Numbered from the stretch's first letter, positions 16,848-26,436 are shown. The stretch: DNA of 64,000 nucleotides from an uncultured Eubacteriales bacterium (GCA_934446065.1 CAKSDP010000007.1:18644-82643); one strand, 5' to 3'. Notes: a model not told the origin generated them from the sequence alone. Numbers and translations: made by a program.

Positions 16848-19604
16848 TTACTTTACAAAATCAACACCCCAGCCGGAAGCCTTGCGTCGGATCAGGATTG
16901 CATCCTTTCCGTCAATAGTGCCGTCTCCGTTGGCATCGCCGTTATTGCCGTATATGTTGACATCCCAGCCGGCCATTTTGCGCTCGATCAGGACAGCGTC
17001 CACAATATCGACCTTACCGTCATTGTTGGCGTCTCCGATAATATTACTGTCGGTGCCGGTGCCGATGGGAATTATCTGCGTAAACGTGGTGTAGCAGTTC
17101 TCGCACTCATATTTGCACTTTCCGGGCTCCGTGTCGGTAGCGTTCTTTATAACCACACGGTTGCAGAGAACGTGTCCCGCCTCGTTTGTAGGATTGCGAT
17201 AGTCGAGACGGACAACTGCGCCGCAGGTCTCGCACTCGTACTCCTTGTATCCCTGACCGCTGCAAGTGGGATCAACGGTGCCGAGATAGCGGCCGAGATG
17301 CGAATGGACGTGATTGCCCGTTGTAACGTTCTCACGGGTAGCATTTACAAACTCACTGGTTACGTAGCTTCCGTTGCCCCATGATCTGAAGAAGCTGTTA
17401 GCGTTCGCAGAGTCATTGAGCTTCCACTCGCTGCGCACGGTGCCGCTGCCCGTCACGGGATCGTAGTCAGTGCCGCCGATCCTGACGTTGTCAATATAAT
17501 ACTCACCGATGGAGTAGAACAGACCAATCGTCGAATTGACATGATAGCGTGAATCTGTACTGGTGAGGATAAGCTCGCCGTTTATGTACACCTTTACGGT
17601 ATGGGTGTTGGCGTTAACGTTCACGGCATACTTCTTCCAGTTGTACTTGTACTCTCCGTTATCGGGCGTCCAGTCGTATTTTGCGGATGCAATAACGATC
17701 GGATTTCCGCCGTACGGCAGGTTCGTGTTCGTGACGATCTCAACTCTCTGCTCACGGAAATTGTAGCTTACCGCGACATTGTACTGCGAGATCCACAGTC
17801 CGAAATAGGGAGTTCCTTCCGCGTCGACAATATTAAGCGGGCAGACATCTGCCTCAAATGTACCGATACCGTTCTGATACATATTCGGTCCCGCCTTATA
17901 GTTATAGCCCATCGGAACGTAGATCATTCCCGCGCCCGACATTGTCGGAGCATTTGTCAGCATCGGGACTTCCTCATATTCCTCGTAACCGCAGAGCGCG
18001 CAGGTGTAGGTCTTTATTCCCGCCTTCTTGTATGTCGGAGACGTAGTAACTCTGCCGCTGTCCATTGCATGCTCACCGCCGAGAGCGGGCTTTATGCTGT
18101 GATCATACTCGTATCCGCAGACGGTGCACTTGGAGTGGGTATATCCGTCGGTCTTACAGGTCGGAGCAACCGTGTACATCTCATACACGTGCTTGTCGGG
18201 ATCGCACTTTCCGATGATAAATTCGATCTCGTCGTAAGCCTCGTCCATGACCTCGTTTATCTTCCAGGCGTCATCCATTTCCATTACCTGACGGCTGTAT
18301 TTGTTGAGCGCATCACGAAGCTCGGTCTTTTTCCAATCCGCTCTTGAGGAGAGGTCGGCAAATGACACAAGATCTGAGATGAGCAGTCTCTTATACGAGC
18401 TCATATCTTCTATGTCAAGAGCCTCAAGGATCGTCTGCGCGATAAGTCTCATTCCGTAGTCGTTCGGGTGGACCATGTTGTCCGCCATGAACGTAACGTA
18501 ATCCTTTTTCTCGAGGAGCGATTTCTCGATCATCTGGGGATCGGCGACGCCGACTCCGCTGTACTCATCCGCAAGCTCATGAAGGATCGCAGCGTGCTCC
18601 TCGTAACGCTCTGCCGGGAAAGTGAGGATATTTCCGTAGACAGACGCGATCAGAAGTATCTCCGCGTTCGGGAGCTTGCTCTTTATGTACTCGATCTGTC
18701 CGGACATATTCTGTTTGAACTCCGCACCGGAAATTCCGACTCTGTCGCACGAGGAGTCGTTCATACCGAAGCAGATCATCACGAGATCGGGGGAATACTT
18801 GATTATCGTGTCATCAAGCTTAGCGTTGTCGTAATTTGACATGGTTCCGCCGATAGCCGAGTTTACGAGGGTGATGTTGTCGTTGCCGAATTTCTCTCTG
18901 AGCGCTGCGGCGGTCATCTCGGGATACGCGTCCGCGAACGGAGAAATTCCGAGGAATCTGCTGCTGTTTGCACCGGTGGAAACGCTGTCGCCCGCAACTA
19001 CGATGCTCAGCGGCTCCTTATGCATCAGCTTTGACATGGTATTCGGGAGATTGTCATACTGCTTTTCCGGGATCGGTGCGCTCCATGTATCGTTGTGGAT
19101 GTACGTAACAACGATATTCATCTGAGAAATTCGCGAATCCTCTGCCCAGAACTCAAAATCCTCATCATCTGCGTGGGGATAGTGGTTGGAATCCTCTACC
19201 GCGCCGGAGGCTGCGGTGGGATGAAGCGTTGTATACGCGTAGATCGGAATTTTTCCGGTAGGCATGATCTCGAGCTTGCCGTCAGAGGTAAGTCTGTAAT
19301 CAGGTCCTTCGGTATAGGTCACGTCAAGAGTGTAGTTCTTCACCGACACGATCTCGCTCGCCTTATACATAAGCTCAAAGTAAGGGAGACTGCCGTCCTT
19401 ATTGCGGATCGGCATAACGCACTCGTTATAGACAATATTGCCTTGCCAGAACGGGGTCGCATACTTATATAAGTCATAGCTCGAAGAGTCCAGTTCCTCT
19501 GCGGTATAGTCGTTCTTCGTCACAACGGCCAATGATGTAAACACAAGTGTGCTGACAACGGTGACTATCGCGAGGATGAGGGACAATAGCCTTTGTTTCT
19601 TCAT
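16848..19604 (-). CDS. Secreted SGNH hydrolase with LamG-like region, C-x2-C repeats and dockerin-like tail
   Basis: 918 residues with a signal peptide (MKKQRLLSLILAIVTVVSTL). An SGNH/GDSL esterase domain spans about 195-395: S207 in AGDSVSTG, GMND at 280-283 and HPND at 379-382 carry the catalytic blocks, as in carbohydrate acetylesterases. Two C-x2-C knuckle repeats follow (CTVCG near 493, CALCG near 535), a LamG-like beta-sandwich (about 550-740), two more such repeats (CETCG, CENC), and at the end two Ca-binding dockerin-type repeats, GDANNDGKVD and GDANGDGTID, each followed by a RRK-x-SGW type helix. No scaffoldin is nearby. The likely role is deacetylation of polysaccharide outside the cell. 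Confidence 0.85.
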   Translation of the reverse strand: MKKQRLLSLILAIVTVVSTLVFTSLAVVTKNDYTAEELDSSSYDLYKYATPFWQGNIVYNECVMPIRNKDGSLPYFELMYKASEIVSVKNYTLDVTYTEGPDYRLTSDGKLEIMPTGKIPIYAYTTLHPTAASGAVEDSNHYPHADDEDFEFWAEDSRISQMNIVVTYIHNDTWSAPIPEKQYDNLPNTMSKLMHKEPLSIVVAGDSVSTGANSSRFLGISPFADAYPEMTAAALREKFGNDNITLVNSAIGGTMSNYDNAKLDDTIIKYSPDLVMICFGMNDSSCDRVGISGAEFKQNMSGQIEYIKSKLPNAEILLIASVYGNILTFPAERYEEHAAILHELADEYSGVGVADPQMIEKSLLEKKDYVTFMADNMVHPNDYGMRLIAQTILEALDIEDMSSYKRLLISDLVSFADLSSRADWKKTELRDALNKYSRQVMEMDDAWKINEVMDEAYDEIEFIIGKCDPDKHVYEMYTVAPTCKTDGYTHSKCTVCGYEYDHSIKPALGGEHAMDSGRVTTSPTYKKAGIKTYTCALCGYEEYEEVPMLTNAPTMSGAGMIYVPMGYNYKAGPNMYQNGIGTFEADVCPLNIVDAEGTPYFGLWISQYNVAVSYNFREQRVEIVTNTNLPYGGNPIVIASAKYDWTPDNGEYKYNWKKYAVNVNANTHTVKVYINGELILTSTDSRYHVNSTIGLFYSIGEYYIDNVRIGGTDYDPVTGSGTVRSEWKLNDSANANSFFRSWGNGSYVTSEFVNATRENVTTGNHVHSHLGRYLGTVDPTCSGQGYKEYECETCGAVVRLDYRNPTNEAGHVLCNRVVIKNATDTEPGKCKYECENCYTTFTQIIPIGTGTDSNIIGDANNDGKVDIVDAVLIERKMAGWDVNIYGNNGDANGDGTIDGKDAILIRRKASGWGVDFVK

Positions 19605-19655
19605 TTTTTACCTCCGCGTCCGGAATGGGTATAGTTGCCCGGATCAATTAGGTAA

Positions 19656-19685
19656 AGTATATCACCTCGGCACAAAATAAATCAA
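19656..19685 (-). promoter_or_regulatory. Promoter for the SGNH-dockerin gene
   Basis: Minus strand: TTGATT (19680-19685), 18-base spacer, TATACT (19656-19661), about 50 bases before the start codon. Confidence 0.65.
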
Positions 19686-19816
19686 CCGCCCTTTTATTAA
19701 TTTTGCACGAATATTGTAAAAATATAGTTAACAAAGCGCAGCTTTGTATTTTGAAATGATGTATTCCGGACACAAATAATTTTTAGGAATTTTTCTTAAA
19801 AATTGTTCTCAATTGA

Positions 19817-19845
19817 TTGACAACGCCACGCCTGTGTGATAATAT
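19817..19845 (+). promoter_or_regulatory. Promoter for the flavodiiron fusion gene
   Basis: TTGACA at 19817-19822, 17-base spacer, TAATAT at 19840-19845. Confidence 0.8.
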
Positions 19846-19907
19846 TATTATAGGCAGTAACGCCGCTGCGGCGGCATTAAATAAAATAGTATCAGGGGGA
19901 TCAAACT

Positions 19908-21698
19908 TTGAACATCACAAACGATATTCGCTACATCGGCGTAAACGATCACAAGATCGACCTCTTTGAGGGGCAATACAAGGTTGAAAACGGAATGGCG
20001 TACAACTCGTATGCGATAATCGACGACAAGATCGCCATAATGGACACGGTTGATGCGTCGTTCACGCACGAGTGGCTCGACAACATTGCCGCAGCGCTCG
20101 GCGACAGGAAGCCGGATTATCTGATCGTTCAGCACATGGAGCCGGATCACTCGGCAAACATCGGCACGTTCAAGCGTGTATATCCCGATGCAACTGTCGT
20201 ATCGTCCGCAAAGGCGTTCACAATGATGCAGAACTTTTTCGGCGAGGATTTCTCGGACAACAGGATCGTCGTCGGAGAGGGCGACACGCTGTCGCTCGGG
20301 CGTCACACGCTGACGTTCGTCACAGCTCCCATGGTTCACTGGCCGGAAGTTATCGTGACGTATGACTCGCTCGATCGCGTTCTCTTCTCCGCCGACGGCT
20401 TCGGCAAATTCGGCGCGCTTGACGCGGACGAGGACTGGGCGTGCGAGGCTCGCCGCTACTATTTCGGTATCGTCGGAAAATACGGCGCTCAGGTACAGGC
20501 ACTTCTGAAAAAGGCGGCATCGCTTGATATTCAGACGATCTGCCCGCTGCACGGTCCGATCCTCAGCGAGAATCTCGGGTACTACCTGAATCTCTACAAC
20601 ACATGGTCATCCTACGGTGTGGAATCCGACGGTATCGTCATTGCATACACCTCCGTATACGGTCACACAAAGAAGGCGGTCGAGCTTCTCACCGAGCGTC
20701 TCAAGGCAAACGGATGTCCCAAGGTGTCTGTATTTGACCTTGCGCGTGACGACATGGCAGAGGCTGTTGAGGATTCGTTCCGTTACGGCAAGCTTGTTCT
20801 TGCGACGACCACGTACAACGCCGACATCTTCCCGTTCATGCGCGAATTTATAAATCACCTGACCGAGCGCAATTTCCAGAACCGCACGGTAGCGCTGGTC
20901 GAAAACGGAACATGGGCGCCGATGGCTGCAAAAGTAATGCGCTCGATGTTTGAAAAGTCCAAAAATATTGAGTTTGCGGAGAACACGGTGCACATTAAAT
21001 CCGCACTCTCGGATGAGAGCACGTCTGAACTTTACGCACTCGCGGACGAGCTTTGCCGCGACTACCTCGCACAGCGCGACGAGACAGCAAACAAAAACGA
21101 CCTCACTTCCCTGTTCAACATCGGTTACGGTCTGTACGTTGTCACATCAAACGACGGTCGCAAGGACAACGGACTGATCGTCAACACGGTAACTCAGGTG
21201 ACGAACACGCCAAACCGCATTGCCGTTACGATAAACAAGGACAACTACTCGCATCACGTGATAAAGCAGACCGGCAAGATGAACGTGAACTGCCTGTCGG
21301 TTGACGCGCCGTTCAGCATATTTGAGACATTCGGATTCTCCAGCGGAAGAAACACCGACAAATTTGCCGGAATGGAGCCGCTCCACAGCGACAACGGACT
21401 TGCGTTTCTCCCGAGATACATCAACTCGTTTATCTCGCTCAAGGTCGAGGATTACGTTGACCTTGACACTCACGGAATGTTCATTTGCAGCATCACGGAA
21501 GCCCGCGTCATATCCGATCGCGAGACAATGAGCTACTCGTATTATCTTGAGAACGTGAAGCCGAAGCCGGACACCGGAAAGAAAGGCTTCGTCTGCAAGA
21601 TCTGCGGCTATGTATACGAAGGGGACGAGCTTCCCGATGACTTCATCTGCCCGCTCTGCAAGCACGGGGCTGCGGATTTCGAGCCGATCGAGAGCTGA
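19908..21698 (+). CDS. Flavodiiron protein fused to flavin reductase and rubredoxin
   Basis: 596 residues in four modules. Residues 1 to about 245 are a metallo-beta-lactamase-like diiron domain with H76-x-E78-x-D80-H81 (HMEPDH) and the later metal ligands. About 248-395 is a flavodoxin domain with an FMN loop TSVYGHTKKA. About 405-545 is a flavin-reductase-like domain (GLYVVTSNDG onward). The last 40 residues are a rubredoxin with CKICGYVYEG and CPLCKHG. Flavodiiron proteins reduce oxygen to water or nitric oxide to nitrous oxide; this chain carries its own electron wiring and probably protects the anaerobe from oxygen. Start is TTG at 19908, seven bases after GGGGGA. Confidence 0.92.
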   Translation: MNITNDIRYIGVNDHKIDLFEGQYKVENGMAYNSYAIIDDKIAIMDTVDASFTHEWLDNIAAALGDRKPDYLIVQHMEPDHSANIGTFKRVYPDATVVSSAKAFTMMQNFFGEDFSDNRIVVGEGDTLSLGRHTLTFVTAPMVHWPEVIVTYDSLDRVLFSADGFGKFGALDADEDWACEARRYYFGIVGKYGAQVQALLKKAASLDIQTICPLHGPILSENLGYYLNLYNTWSSYGVESDGIVIAYTSVYGHTKKAVELLTERLKANGCPKVSVFDLARDDMAEAVEDSFRYGKLVLATTTYNADIFPFMREFINHLTERNFQNRTVALVENGTWAPMAAKVMRSMFEKSKNIEFAENTVHIKSALSDESTSELYALADELCRDYLAQRDETANKNDLTSLFNIGYGLYVVTSNDGRKDNGLIVNTVTQVTNTPNRIAVTINKDNYSHHVIKQTGKMNVNCLSVDAPFSIFETFGFSSGRNTDKFAGMEPLHSDNGLAFLPRYINSFISLKVEDYVDLDTHGMFICSITEARVISDRETMSYSYYLENVKPKPDTGKKGFVCKICGYVYEGDELPDDFICPLCKHGAADFEPIES

Positions 21699-21718
21699 AA
21701 AACAGAAAAAAACGCAAA

Positions 21719-21756
21719 AAGCGGTGGCATTACCCAATCGGGATGCCACCGCTTTG
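21719..21756. terminator. Bidirectional terminator after the flavodiiron gene
   Basis: A 13-pair stem (21719-21731 with 21744-21756) with an extra CCC/GGG pairing inside, between converging genes, A-tract on the left. Confidence 0.8.
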
Positions 21757-21780
21757 CTGTACCTCTCTGTACAGGCGTAT

Positions 21781-22902
21781 TCAGTTATTCTTGAAGAACT
21801 GGTAGAAGTAGCACGGGATCATTCCGTTGTACAGCTTGCGGACCTTATCCGGACGCCTGCCGTACAGCGAAGGAAACCGGTCATTCTGAGTCAGAACGTA
21901 GATCTGCCAACGGTCAAGCGTCTTGAAATGCCGCCCCATATTCCGATAGAGCTGCTCAGCCTCCGAGACCGTCATCAGGCGCTCGCCGTACGGCGGGTTT
22001 GTAACAATCGTTCCGCGGATGCCGCCGGTTTCTATTGTAAGTGCGTCAGCCTTATAGCACTCGACTATATCCGAAACGCCTGCGCGCGCCGCAGATTCTC
22101 CCGCGATGCGGACACACTCCGGATCAATGTCGGTCGCTCTCGCCCAGAATGCGGTATCATGCCGCTCTGCGGCGATCGCGGCGTCACGCGCGTCGTCAAA
22201 GGAGCGCTCCGGAAAAAGCCCGAGCTTCTCGCCGGCGAACTTCCGTCTCGCGCCGGGGGCGATATTCTTCATGAGCATGGCGGCCTCGATCGCGATCGTA
22301 CCGGAGCCGCAGAACGGATCCCAAAGGAGCACGTCCTCTCGCGGACGCGATATCGTTGCGAGAGCGGCGGCAAGGGTCTCACGCAGTGGAGCCTCTACCC
22401 TCTCCGGTCTGTATCCGCGCTTATGGAGCGGTGCGCCCGTAATGTCTATCATAAGGGTCGCTCTGTCCTTGAAGATGAAAAACTCGATCTGATACTTCTC
22501 GCCGTCCTCCGGCATGAGCCTTGTCGAATAATGCTCACCGAGACGCACGGCAACGGCTTTTTTTATGATGCTCTGGCAATCCGGCACCGAAAAGAGCGTG
22601 CTGCGTATTGCGTGACCCTTCACGGGGAACGCGCCGTTTTTCGGAATATAATCCTCCCATGCTATCGCGCCGACACCTTCAAACAGCTCGTTGAACGTCC
22701 GTGCCTCAAACGAGCCGACGTTCAGATACAGCCGTTCCGCATATCTCAGTCCGACAGCCGCGCGTGCGGCGGTATTGCCGTCTCCGGCAAACGTAATGCG
22801 CCCGTCCATATTCTCGACTCTGCGGCAGCCGAGAGCGTCGATCTCGCGACCGAGAAGCCCCTCGACCCCGAACAGGCAGGTTGCAGTATAAAGATAATTC
22901 AA
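21781..22902 (-). CDS. THUMP-domain class I rRNA methyltransferase (RlmL/YpsC type)
   Basis: 373 residues: an amino-terminal ferredoxin-like/THUMP RNA-binding region to about 160 and a Rossmann methyltransferase. SAM motif I is LWDPFCGSGTIAIEA and the amino-methylating catalytic motif is TNPPYGERL, as in N2-guanine methyltransferases acting on 23S rRNA. It is the size of the YpsC-type short form, not the double-domain RlmKL. Its ATG lies two bases after the sensor kinase stop, so it is the third gene of the regulator operon. Confidence 0.9.
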   Translation of the reverse strand: MNYLYTATCLFGVEGLLGREIDALGCRRVENMDGRITFAGDGNTAARAAVGLRYAERLYLNVGSFEARTFNELFEGVGAIAWEDYIPKNGAFPVKGHAIRSTLFSVPDCQSIIKKAVAVRLGEHYSTRLMPEDGEKYQIEFFIFKDRATLMIDITGAPLHKRGYRPERVEAPLRETLAAALATISRPREDVLLWDPFCGSGTIAIEAAMLMKNIAPGARRKFAGEKLGLFPERSFDDARDAAIAAERHDTAFWARATDIDPECVRIAGESAARAGVSDIVECYKADALTIETGGIRGTIVTNPPYGERLMTVSEAEQLYRNMGRHFKTLDRWQIYVLTQNDRFPSLYGRRPDKVRKLYNGMIPCYFYQFFKNN

Positions 22903-22904
22903 TG

Positions 22905-24395
22905 TCAGTTCCTTCCGCGTTCCTCAGTCGGCAGCGTGAACACAAATCTGCACCACTGCCCGTATTCGCTCTCCGCACGTATCGTTTCGCCGTGCGCTTC
23001 AATTATTGTTCGGACTATGTACAGTCCGAGACCGACGCCCGTTTTATCAAGTCCGCGGCTCTTGTCGGTCTTGTAGAATCGGTCGAACACGTACTTCAGC
23101 TCGTCCGCTTTTATTCCCATGCCCTCGTCAAAGACGGAGATCTCCACCTTTTTGTCGTGGGTGCGCTTTATGGTAATGCCGTAGCGTCCGCCGTCGCGCG
23201 CAAATTTGATACCGTTCTCACAGAGGTTGTATATCACCTGATGGATCGAATCCGGGTCAGCGTACACCTCCATATTGTCGTCATCGCAGTCGAAATACAC
23301 GTCGAGGAGCTTTTCGTCGATCCGCTGCTCAAACGATATGAGCACCTGTCTTGCGGTCTCGCAGACGTCAAACTTCTGCATATTGAACTTTTTCTCGCCC
23401 GCCTGCATTCTCGAGATATCGAGAAGCGAGGTGACAAGGCGCGACAGGCGTTTGACCTCATCGGAGATTATACCGAGGTAATAGTCGTACTTATCCGGCG
23501 GTATTGCGCCGTCAAGTATACTGTCGATGAACCCGACGATGGTCGTCATAGGTGTGCGCAGCTCGTGCGATACGTTGGCGAGGAAGCTGCGGCGCATATC
23601 TTCAAGCTCCTGAAGCGACTGCGCCATCGAGTTGAACGATGTTGCAAGCTCGGCGACCTCATCGCGCCCGACTACCTTTATTCGGACGTCAAAGTGACCG
23701 TCGGCAAACTCCTTTGCGGCGCTTCTCATCTCCCGTATGGGAGCGACGAGCCGTTCGCTTATGAAATACGTCGCGACGAGCGCCGCAAGTATGATCCAGA
23801 GTCCCGACATTATAACGGTTTTCGTCATGGCGTTCGTGAGGGCGTTCATTCCGTTGTCCGTCGAACAGACGAATATTGCTCCGAGGAAGCTGAGATCCTC
23901 GCCGAACACGGCCTTGGCGCTGACGATATTGTCCATGACAAAGAATCCGTCCATATCGCCGGTCATATTCAGCGTTTTCTTCGACTCGATGGTGTTCATA
24001 ACGTTTTTCGGCACGACATACTTGCCGTCCTCGTTGAACTTCACCTGAGTTTCAAGCATTATTCCGTCGGAATATCCGGAGAGGATGACCTCGCCGTCGG
24101 CATTCGTGATAAACACGAGCATATTTCCGATATTACCGCTGAGGAGGTCGATGACCGGACGGATATCGCTCTCGGCGGAATACAGATATTTTGCATAGCT
24201 CGTGCCGCCGCTTGAGCGGTAGCCGTCGTCTATGAAGCTTTGCAGAGACAAGCAGGCGTATGAAAGAGAGGTCATTCTCTCCTCCGTGCCGTAGGTGTTT
24301 ATAAGCGAAGCGACGATCGACGCCAGCATAACTATGCAGAGCAGAATGATACACATGAAAACGCTTATATACTTGACAAATATGCTTTTGAACAA
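22905..24395 (-). CDS. Sensor histidine kinase (two TM, HAMP, HisKA, HATPase)
   Basis: About 496 residues. An amino-terminal membrane helix, an extracellular sensor of roughly 150 residues, a second helix (MSGLWIILAALVATYF), a HAMP linker (VAPIREMRSAAKEF), then the phosphorylated histidine in NVSHELRTPMTTI, the N-box NLCENGIKFA, and the DEGMGI and GVGLGLYI ATP-binding boxes. It pairs with the response regulator 75 bases upstream. I start at TTG 24395 because GGGGGTGATGAT precedes it at good distance; the frame is open to 24428. Overall it resembles the PhoR/WalK group, ligand unknown. Confidence 0.9.
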   Translation of the reverse strand: MFKSIFVKYISVFMCIILLCIVMLASIVASLINTYGTEERMTSLSYACLSLQSFIDDGYRSSGGTSYAKYLYSAESDIRPVIDLLSGNIGNMLVFITNADGEVILSGYSDGIMLETQVKFNEDGKYVVPKNVMNTIESKKTLNMTGDMDGFFVMDNIVSAKAVFGEDLSFLGAIFVCSTDNGMNALTNAMTKTVIMSGLWIILAALVATYFISERLVAPIREMRSAAKEFADGHFDVRIKVVGRDEVAELATSFNSMAQSLQELEDMRRSFLANVSHELRTPMTTIVGFIDSILDGAIPPDKYDYYLGIISDEVKRLSRLVTSLLDISRMQAGEKKFNMQKFDVCETARQVLISFEQRIDEKLLDVYFDCDDDNMEVYADPDSIHQVIYNLCENGIKFARDGGRYGITIKRTHDKKVEISVFDEGMGIKADELKYVFDRFYKTDKSRGLDKTGVGLGLYIVRTIIEAHGETIRAESEYGQWCRFVFTLPTEERGRN

Positions 24396-24469
24396 ATCAT
24401 CACCCCCGTCGGATGTCACAAAAAACAAGGATAGCCCCCGGCCGCAGGACCGGAGGCAGGATCACTATT

Positions 24470-25159
24470 TTACTGGAGAAGCTCGAACTTATATCCGACG
24501 CCCCATACCGTTTTGAGGTTCCACTTATCGGAGACGCCCTCAAGCTTTTCACGAAGTCTCTTGACATGAACATCGACCGTTCGCGAGTCTCCGAGGTAGT
24601 CAAATCCCCACACCTTGTCAAGAAGCTGATCACGCGTGAACACCTTGTTGCAGTGCGATGCGAGGAAGTAAAGAAGCTCCAGCTCCTTCGGAGGAATATC
24701 GACCGGCTTGCCGCGAAGCTTAAGCTCATACTTCTGTATGCTTATCTCGATATTATCAAATTTGATGACCTCGTCATCGTTCATCGTATCGTGAGCGTTG
24801 TAGCGGCGGAGCACTGCCTTGATACGTGCGGACAGCTCCTTCATATCGAACGGCTTCACGACGAAATCGTCTGCTCCGAGCTCAAGCCCAAGAACCTTGT
24901 CAAACACCTCTCCCTTTGCCGTGATCATGATCACGGGCTTTGAAGAGGACTCGCGGATCTCGCGGCATACCTGCCAGCCATCCTTCTTCGGGAGCATGAT
25001 ATCAAGCAGGACAAGATCGGGCTCGTACATTTTGAAGCTGTTCACGCCCTCGACGCCGTCCATGGCAGTCTTGACCTCGTAGCCCTCATTTGTAAAATAC
25101 AGTCTCAGAAGATCACAGATATTAGCGTCATCATCGACTACAAGAATTTTCGTTCCCAC
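24470..25159 (-). CDS. OmpR-family response regulator
   Basis: 229 residues: receiver domain with acidic pocket VVDDDAN, phosphoacceptor D53 in LLDIMLP, the ITAK threonine and VVKPFD lysine, then a winged-helix DNA-binding domain ending in the TVDVHVKRLREKL recognition region and VWGVGYKF. It is the cognate partner of the kinase encoded just downstream. GTG 25159 is selected since AAGGGG stands seven bases before it and the receiver begins at once; the frame is open to 25237 without a site. Confidence 0.94.
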   Translation of the reverse strand: MGTKILVVDDDANICDLLRLYFTNEGYEVKTAMDGVEGVNSFKMYEPDLVLLDIMLPKKDGWQVCREIRESSSKPVIMITAKGEVFDKVLGLELGADDFVVKPFDMKELSARIKAVLRRYNAHDTMNDDEVIKFDNIEISIQKYELKLRGKPVDIPPKELELLYFLASHCNKVFTRDQLLDKVWGFDYLGDSRTVDVHVKRLREKLEGVSDKWNLKTVWGVGYKFELLQ

Positions 25160-25249
25160 AATTTTCCCCTTCCTGCCGAGATACGGCAATACGTATTTTT
25201 GTATGCGCGATCGGAAGAAAGCGTTACAATTATACATAAACTTATAATA

Positions 25250-25278
25250 ATTATATCACAGAACTTCCGCAATGTAAA
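25250..25278 (-). promoter_or_regulatory. Promoter for the two-component operon
   Basis: Minus strand: TTTACA (25273-25278), 17-base spacer, TATAAT (25250-25255). The rest of the 279-base gap to the YdcF gene shows nothing further. Confidence 0.75.
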
Positions 25279-25438
25279 CAATTATTTTCATGCACATCGG
25301 CACATACGCCGATTTTTCTTCGTTTACGGTGATATTTTAACGTCCGAAAGTGACGGTTATGTGTACTGTCCGTGTTTTTGTTCAAAATTTTGGCGGAATT
25401 TTCCGATATATGGCGAAAGCGCAAACTGTCTTATCCGA

Positions 25439-26251
25439 TTATCTAAATAATTCCCCGCGCACGAGCGCCGCAAATTCCCGCACTGCGGCACACGGGAGCT
25501 TTAATAACTCAGTCGGCGCCGAGACGGTCTTTACCGTGATATCGCCTCTGCCGGCGGATGAAAACACCCGTCCCGCTATAAACTTTGCCCGCAGCAGGTG
25601 AAAATTGCTGCTGACCAACGTCACCTCATGCACGTCATCCGGAATAAGCGGGCAGACATTCTCGATATTCTCACGCGTGGTTGTAGAATCGCCCTCAACG
25701 CTGATCGAATCGGGAGAGATCCCCATTGTCTCAAGCTCGCGTGCGATGCACTCGCCCTCTCCTACGGAATCCTCCGGGCTTCTGCCGCCGCAGGCGAACA
25801 CATGAACATTTTCGGCGTCCCCGATATACGAGTACGCGGAATCAATGCGCGCTCTGAGCGCCTCGCCCGGCTCATCGCCGCGCACGGCACAGCCGAGAAC
25901 GACCACGTACTCTCCGTCGGACGCGCCCGACGACAGGTTTTCGATGCCCGCGCGCCATTCGCATACGAGCATTGCCTCAAACGCGAAAAATGTGGCAAAC
26001 AGCACGCCCGCCGCGGCAATGAATATGCATTTCAATACACGGTACACAGGCGATGCCTTGATCTTCACTGCCGCCGCGCCCGATGCGAAGTACCATAGTC
26101 CGAGGATCACAAACGCCGCGCCTGCCGCGCTCCAGATCCAAAGCCCCGGCAAGGCAAACCTATAAACGATGACGCATAAAAAGCAATACAGTATACAAAT
26201 GCCGCCGAGCGCGACCGATATACGCGCAAGCACGGCTCCGGTTTTATTCAT
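25439..26251 (-). CDS. YdcF/SanA-type membrane protein (DUF218)
   Basis: 270 residues: about three to four hydrophobic helices in the first 110 residues, then a DUF218 domain opening with EYVVVLGCAVRGDEPGEAL and containing the R-A-R-I-D, G-E and SSNFHLLRAKFIA blocks typical of YdcF/SanA proteins. These are linked to envelope or vancomycin phenotypes in other bacteria but have no firm reaction. AAGGAG precedes the ATG. It stands alone between its own promoter and the regulator operon. Confidence 0.85.
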   Translation of the reverse strand: MNKTGAVLARISVALGGICILYCFLCVIVYRFALPGLWIWSAAGAAFVILGLWYFASGAAAVKIKASPVYRVLKCIFIAAAGVLFATFFAFEAMLVCEWRAGIENLSSGASDGEYVVVLGCAVRGDEPGEALRARIDSAYSYIGDAENVHVFACGGRSPEDSVGEGECIARELETMGISPDSISVEGDSTTTRENIENVCPLIPDDVHEVTLVSSNFHLLRAKFIAGRVFSSAGRGDITVKTVSAPTELLKLPCAAVREFAALVRGELFR

Positions 26252-26278
26252 AAAAACTCCTTCGTTTTTTCTACATTA

Positions 26279-26307
26279 TTTATACCATACGGAGCAGCAT
26301 CTGTCAA
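26279..26307 (-). promoter_or_regulatory. Promoter for the YdcF gene
   Basis: Minus strand: TTGACA (26302-26307), 17-base spacer, TATAAA (26279-26284). Confidence 0.75.
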
Positions 26308-26353
26308 GCGCTGTCGTTTACAAAAAATTCAAAAAATACAGTATATCTCCCGA

Positions 26354-26382
26354 TTGACATTACCCCGATATTTGATTATAAT
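26354..26382 (+). promoter_or_regulatory. Consensus promoter for the MarR-ABC operon
   Basis: TTGACA at 26354-26359, 17-base spacer and TATAAT at 26377-26382, a full consensus match. An imperfect inverted repeat at 26390-26405 (AGA-T-TGT, TTC, ACATCT) lies at the start of the transcript and could be the MarR operator. Confidence 0.85.
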
Positions 26383-26436
26383 ACAGTACAGATTGTTTCA
26401 CATCTAACATTTTTTCATATGAAAGGAGCCTACACT

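Larger units (their letters stand above)
19605..19907. other. Divergent intergenic control region
   Basis: The 303 bases hold two divergent promoters and the two ribosome sites (GGAGGT for the SGNH gene, CAGGGGGA for the flavodiiron gene) plus an AT-rich middle. A short hairpin (CGCCGC with GCGGCG, about 19861-19873) lies in the flavodiiron leader. I see no gene in it. Confidence 0.7.

Noticed and set aside
24396..24469. A terminator between the response regulator and the kinase
   Set aside because: A stem CCTCCGG/CCGGGGG exists, but the T run is about ten bases past it and the two genes are plainly partners; it is at most an attenuator.
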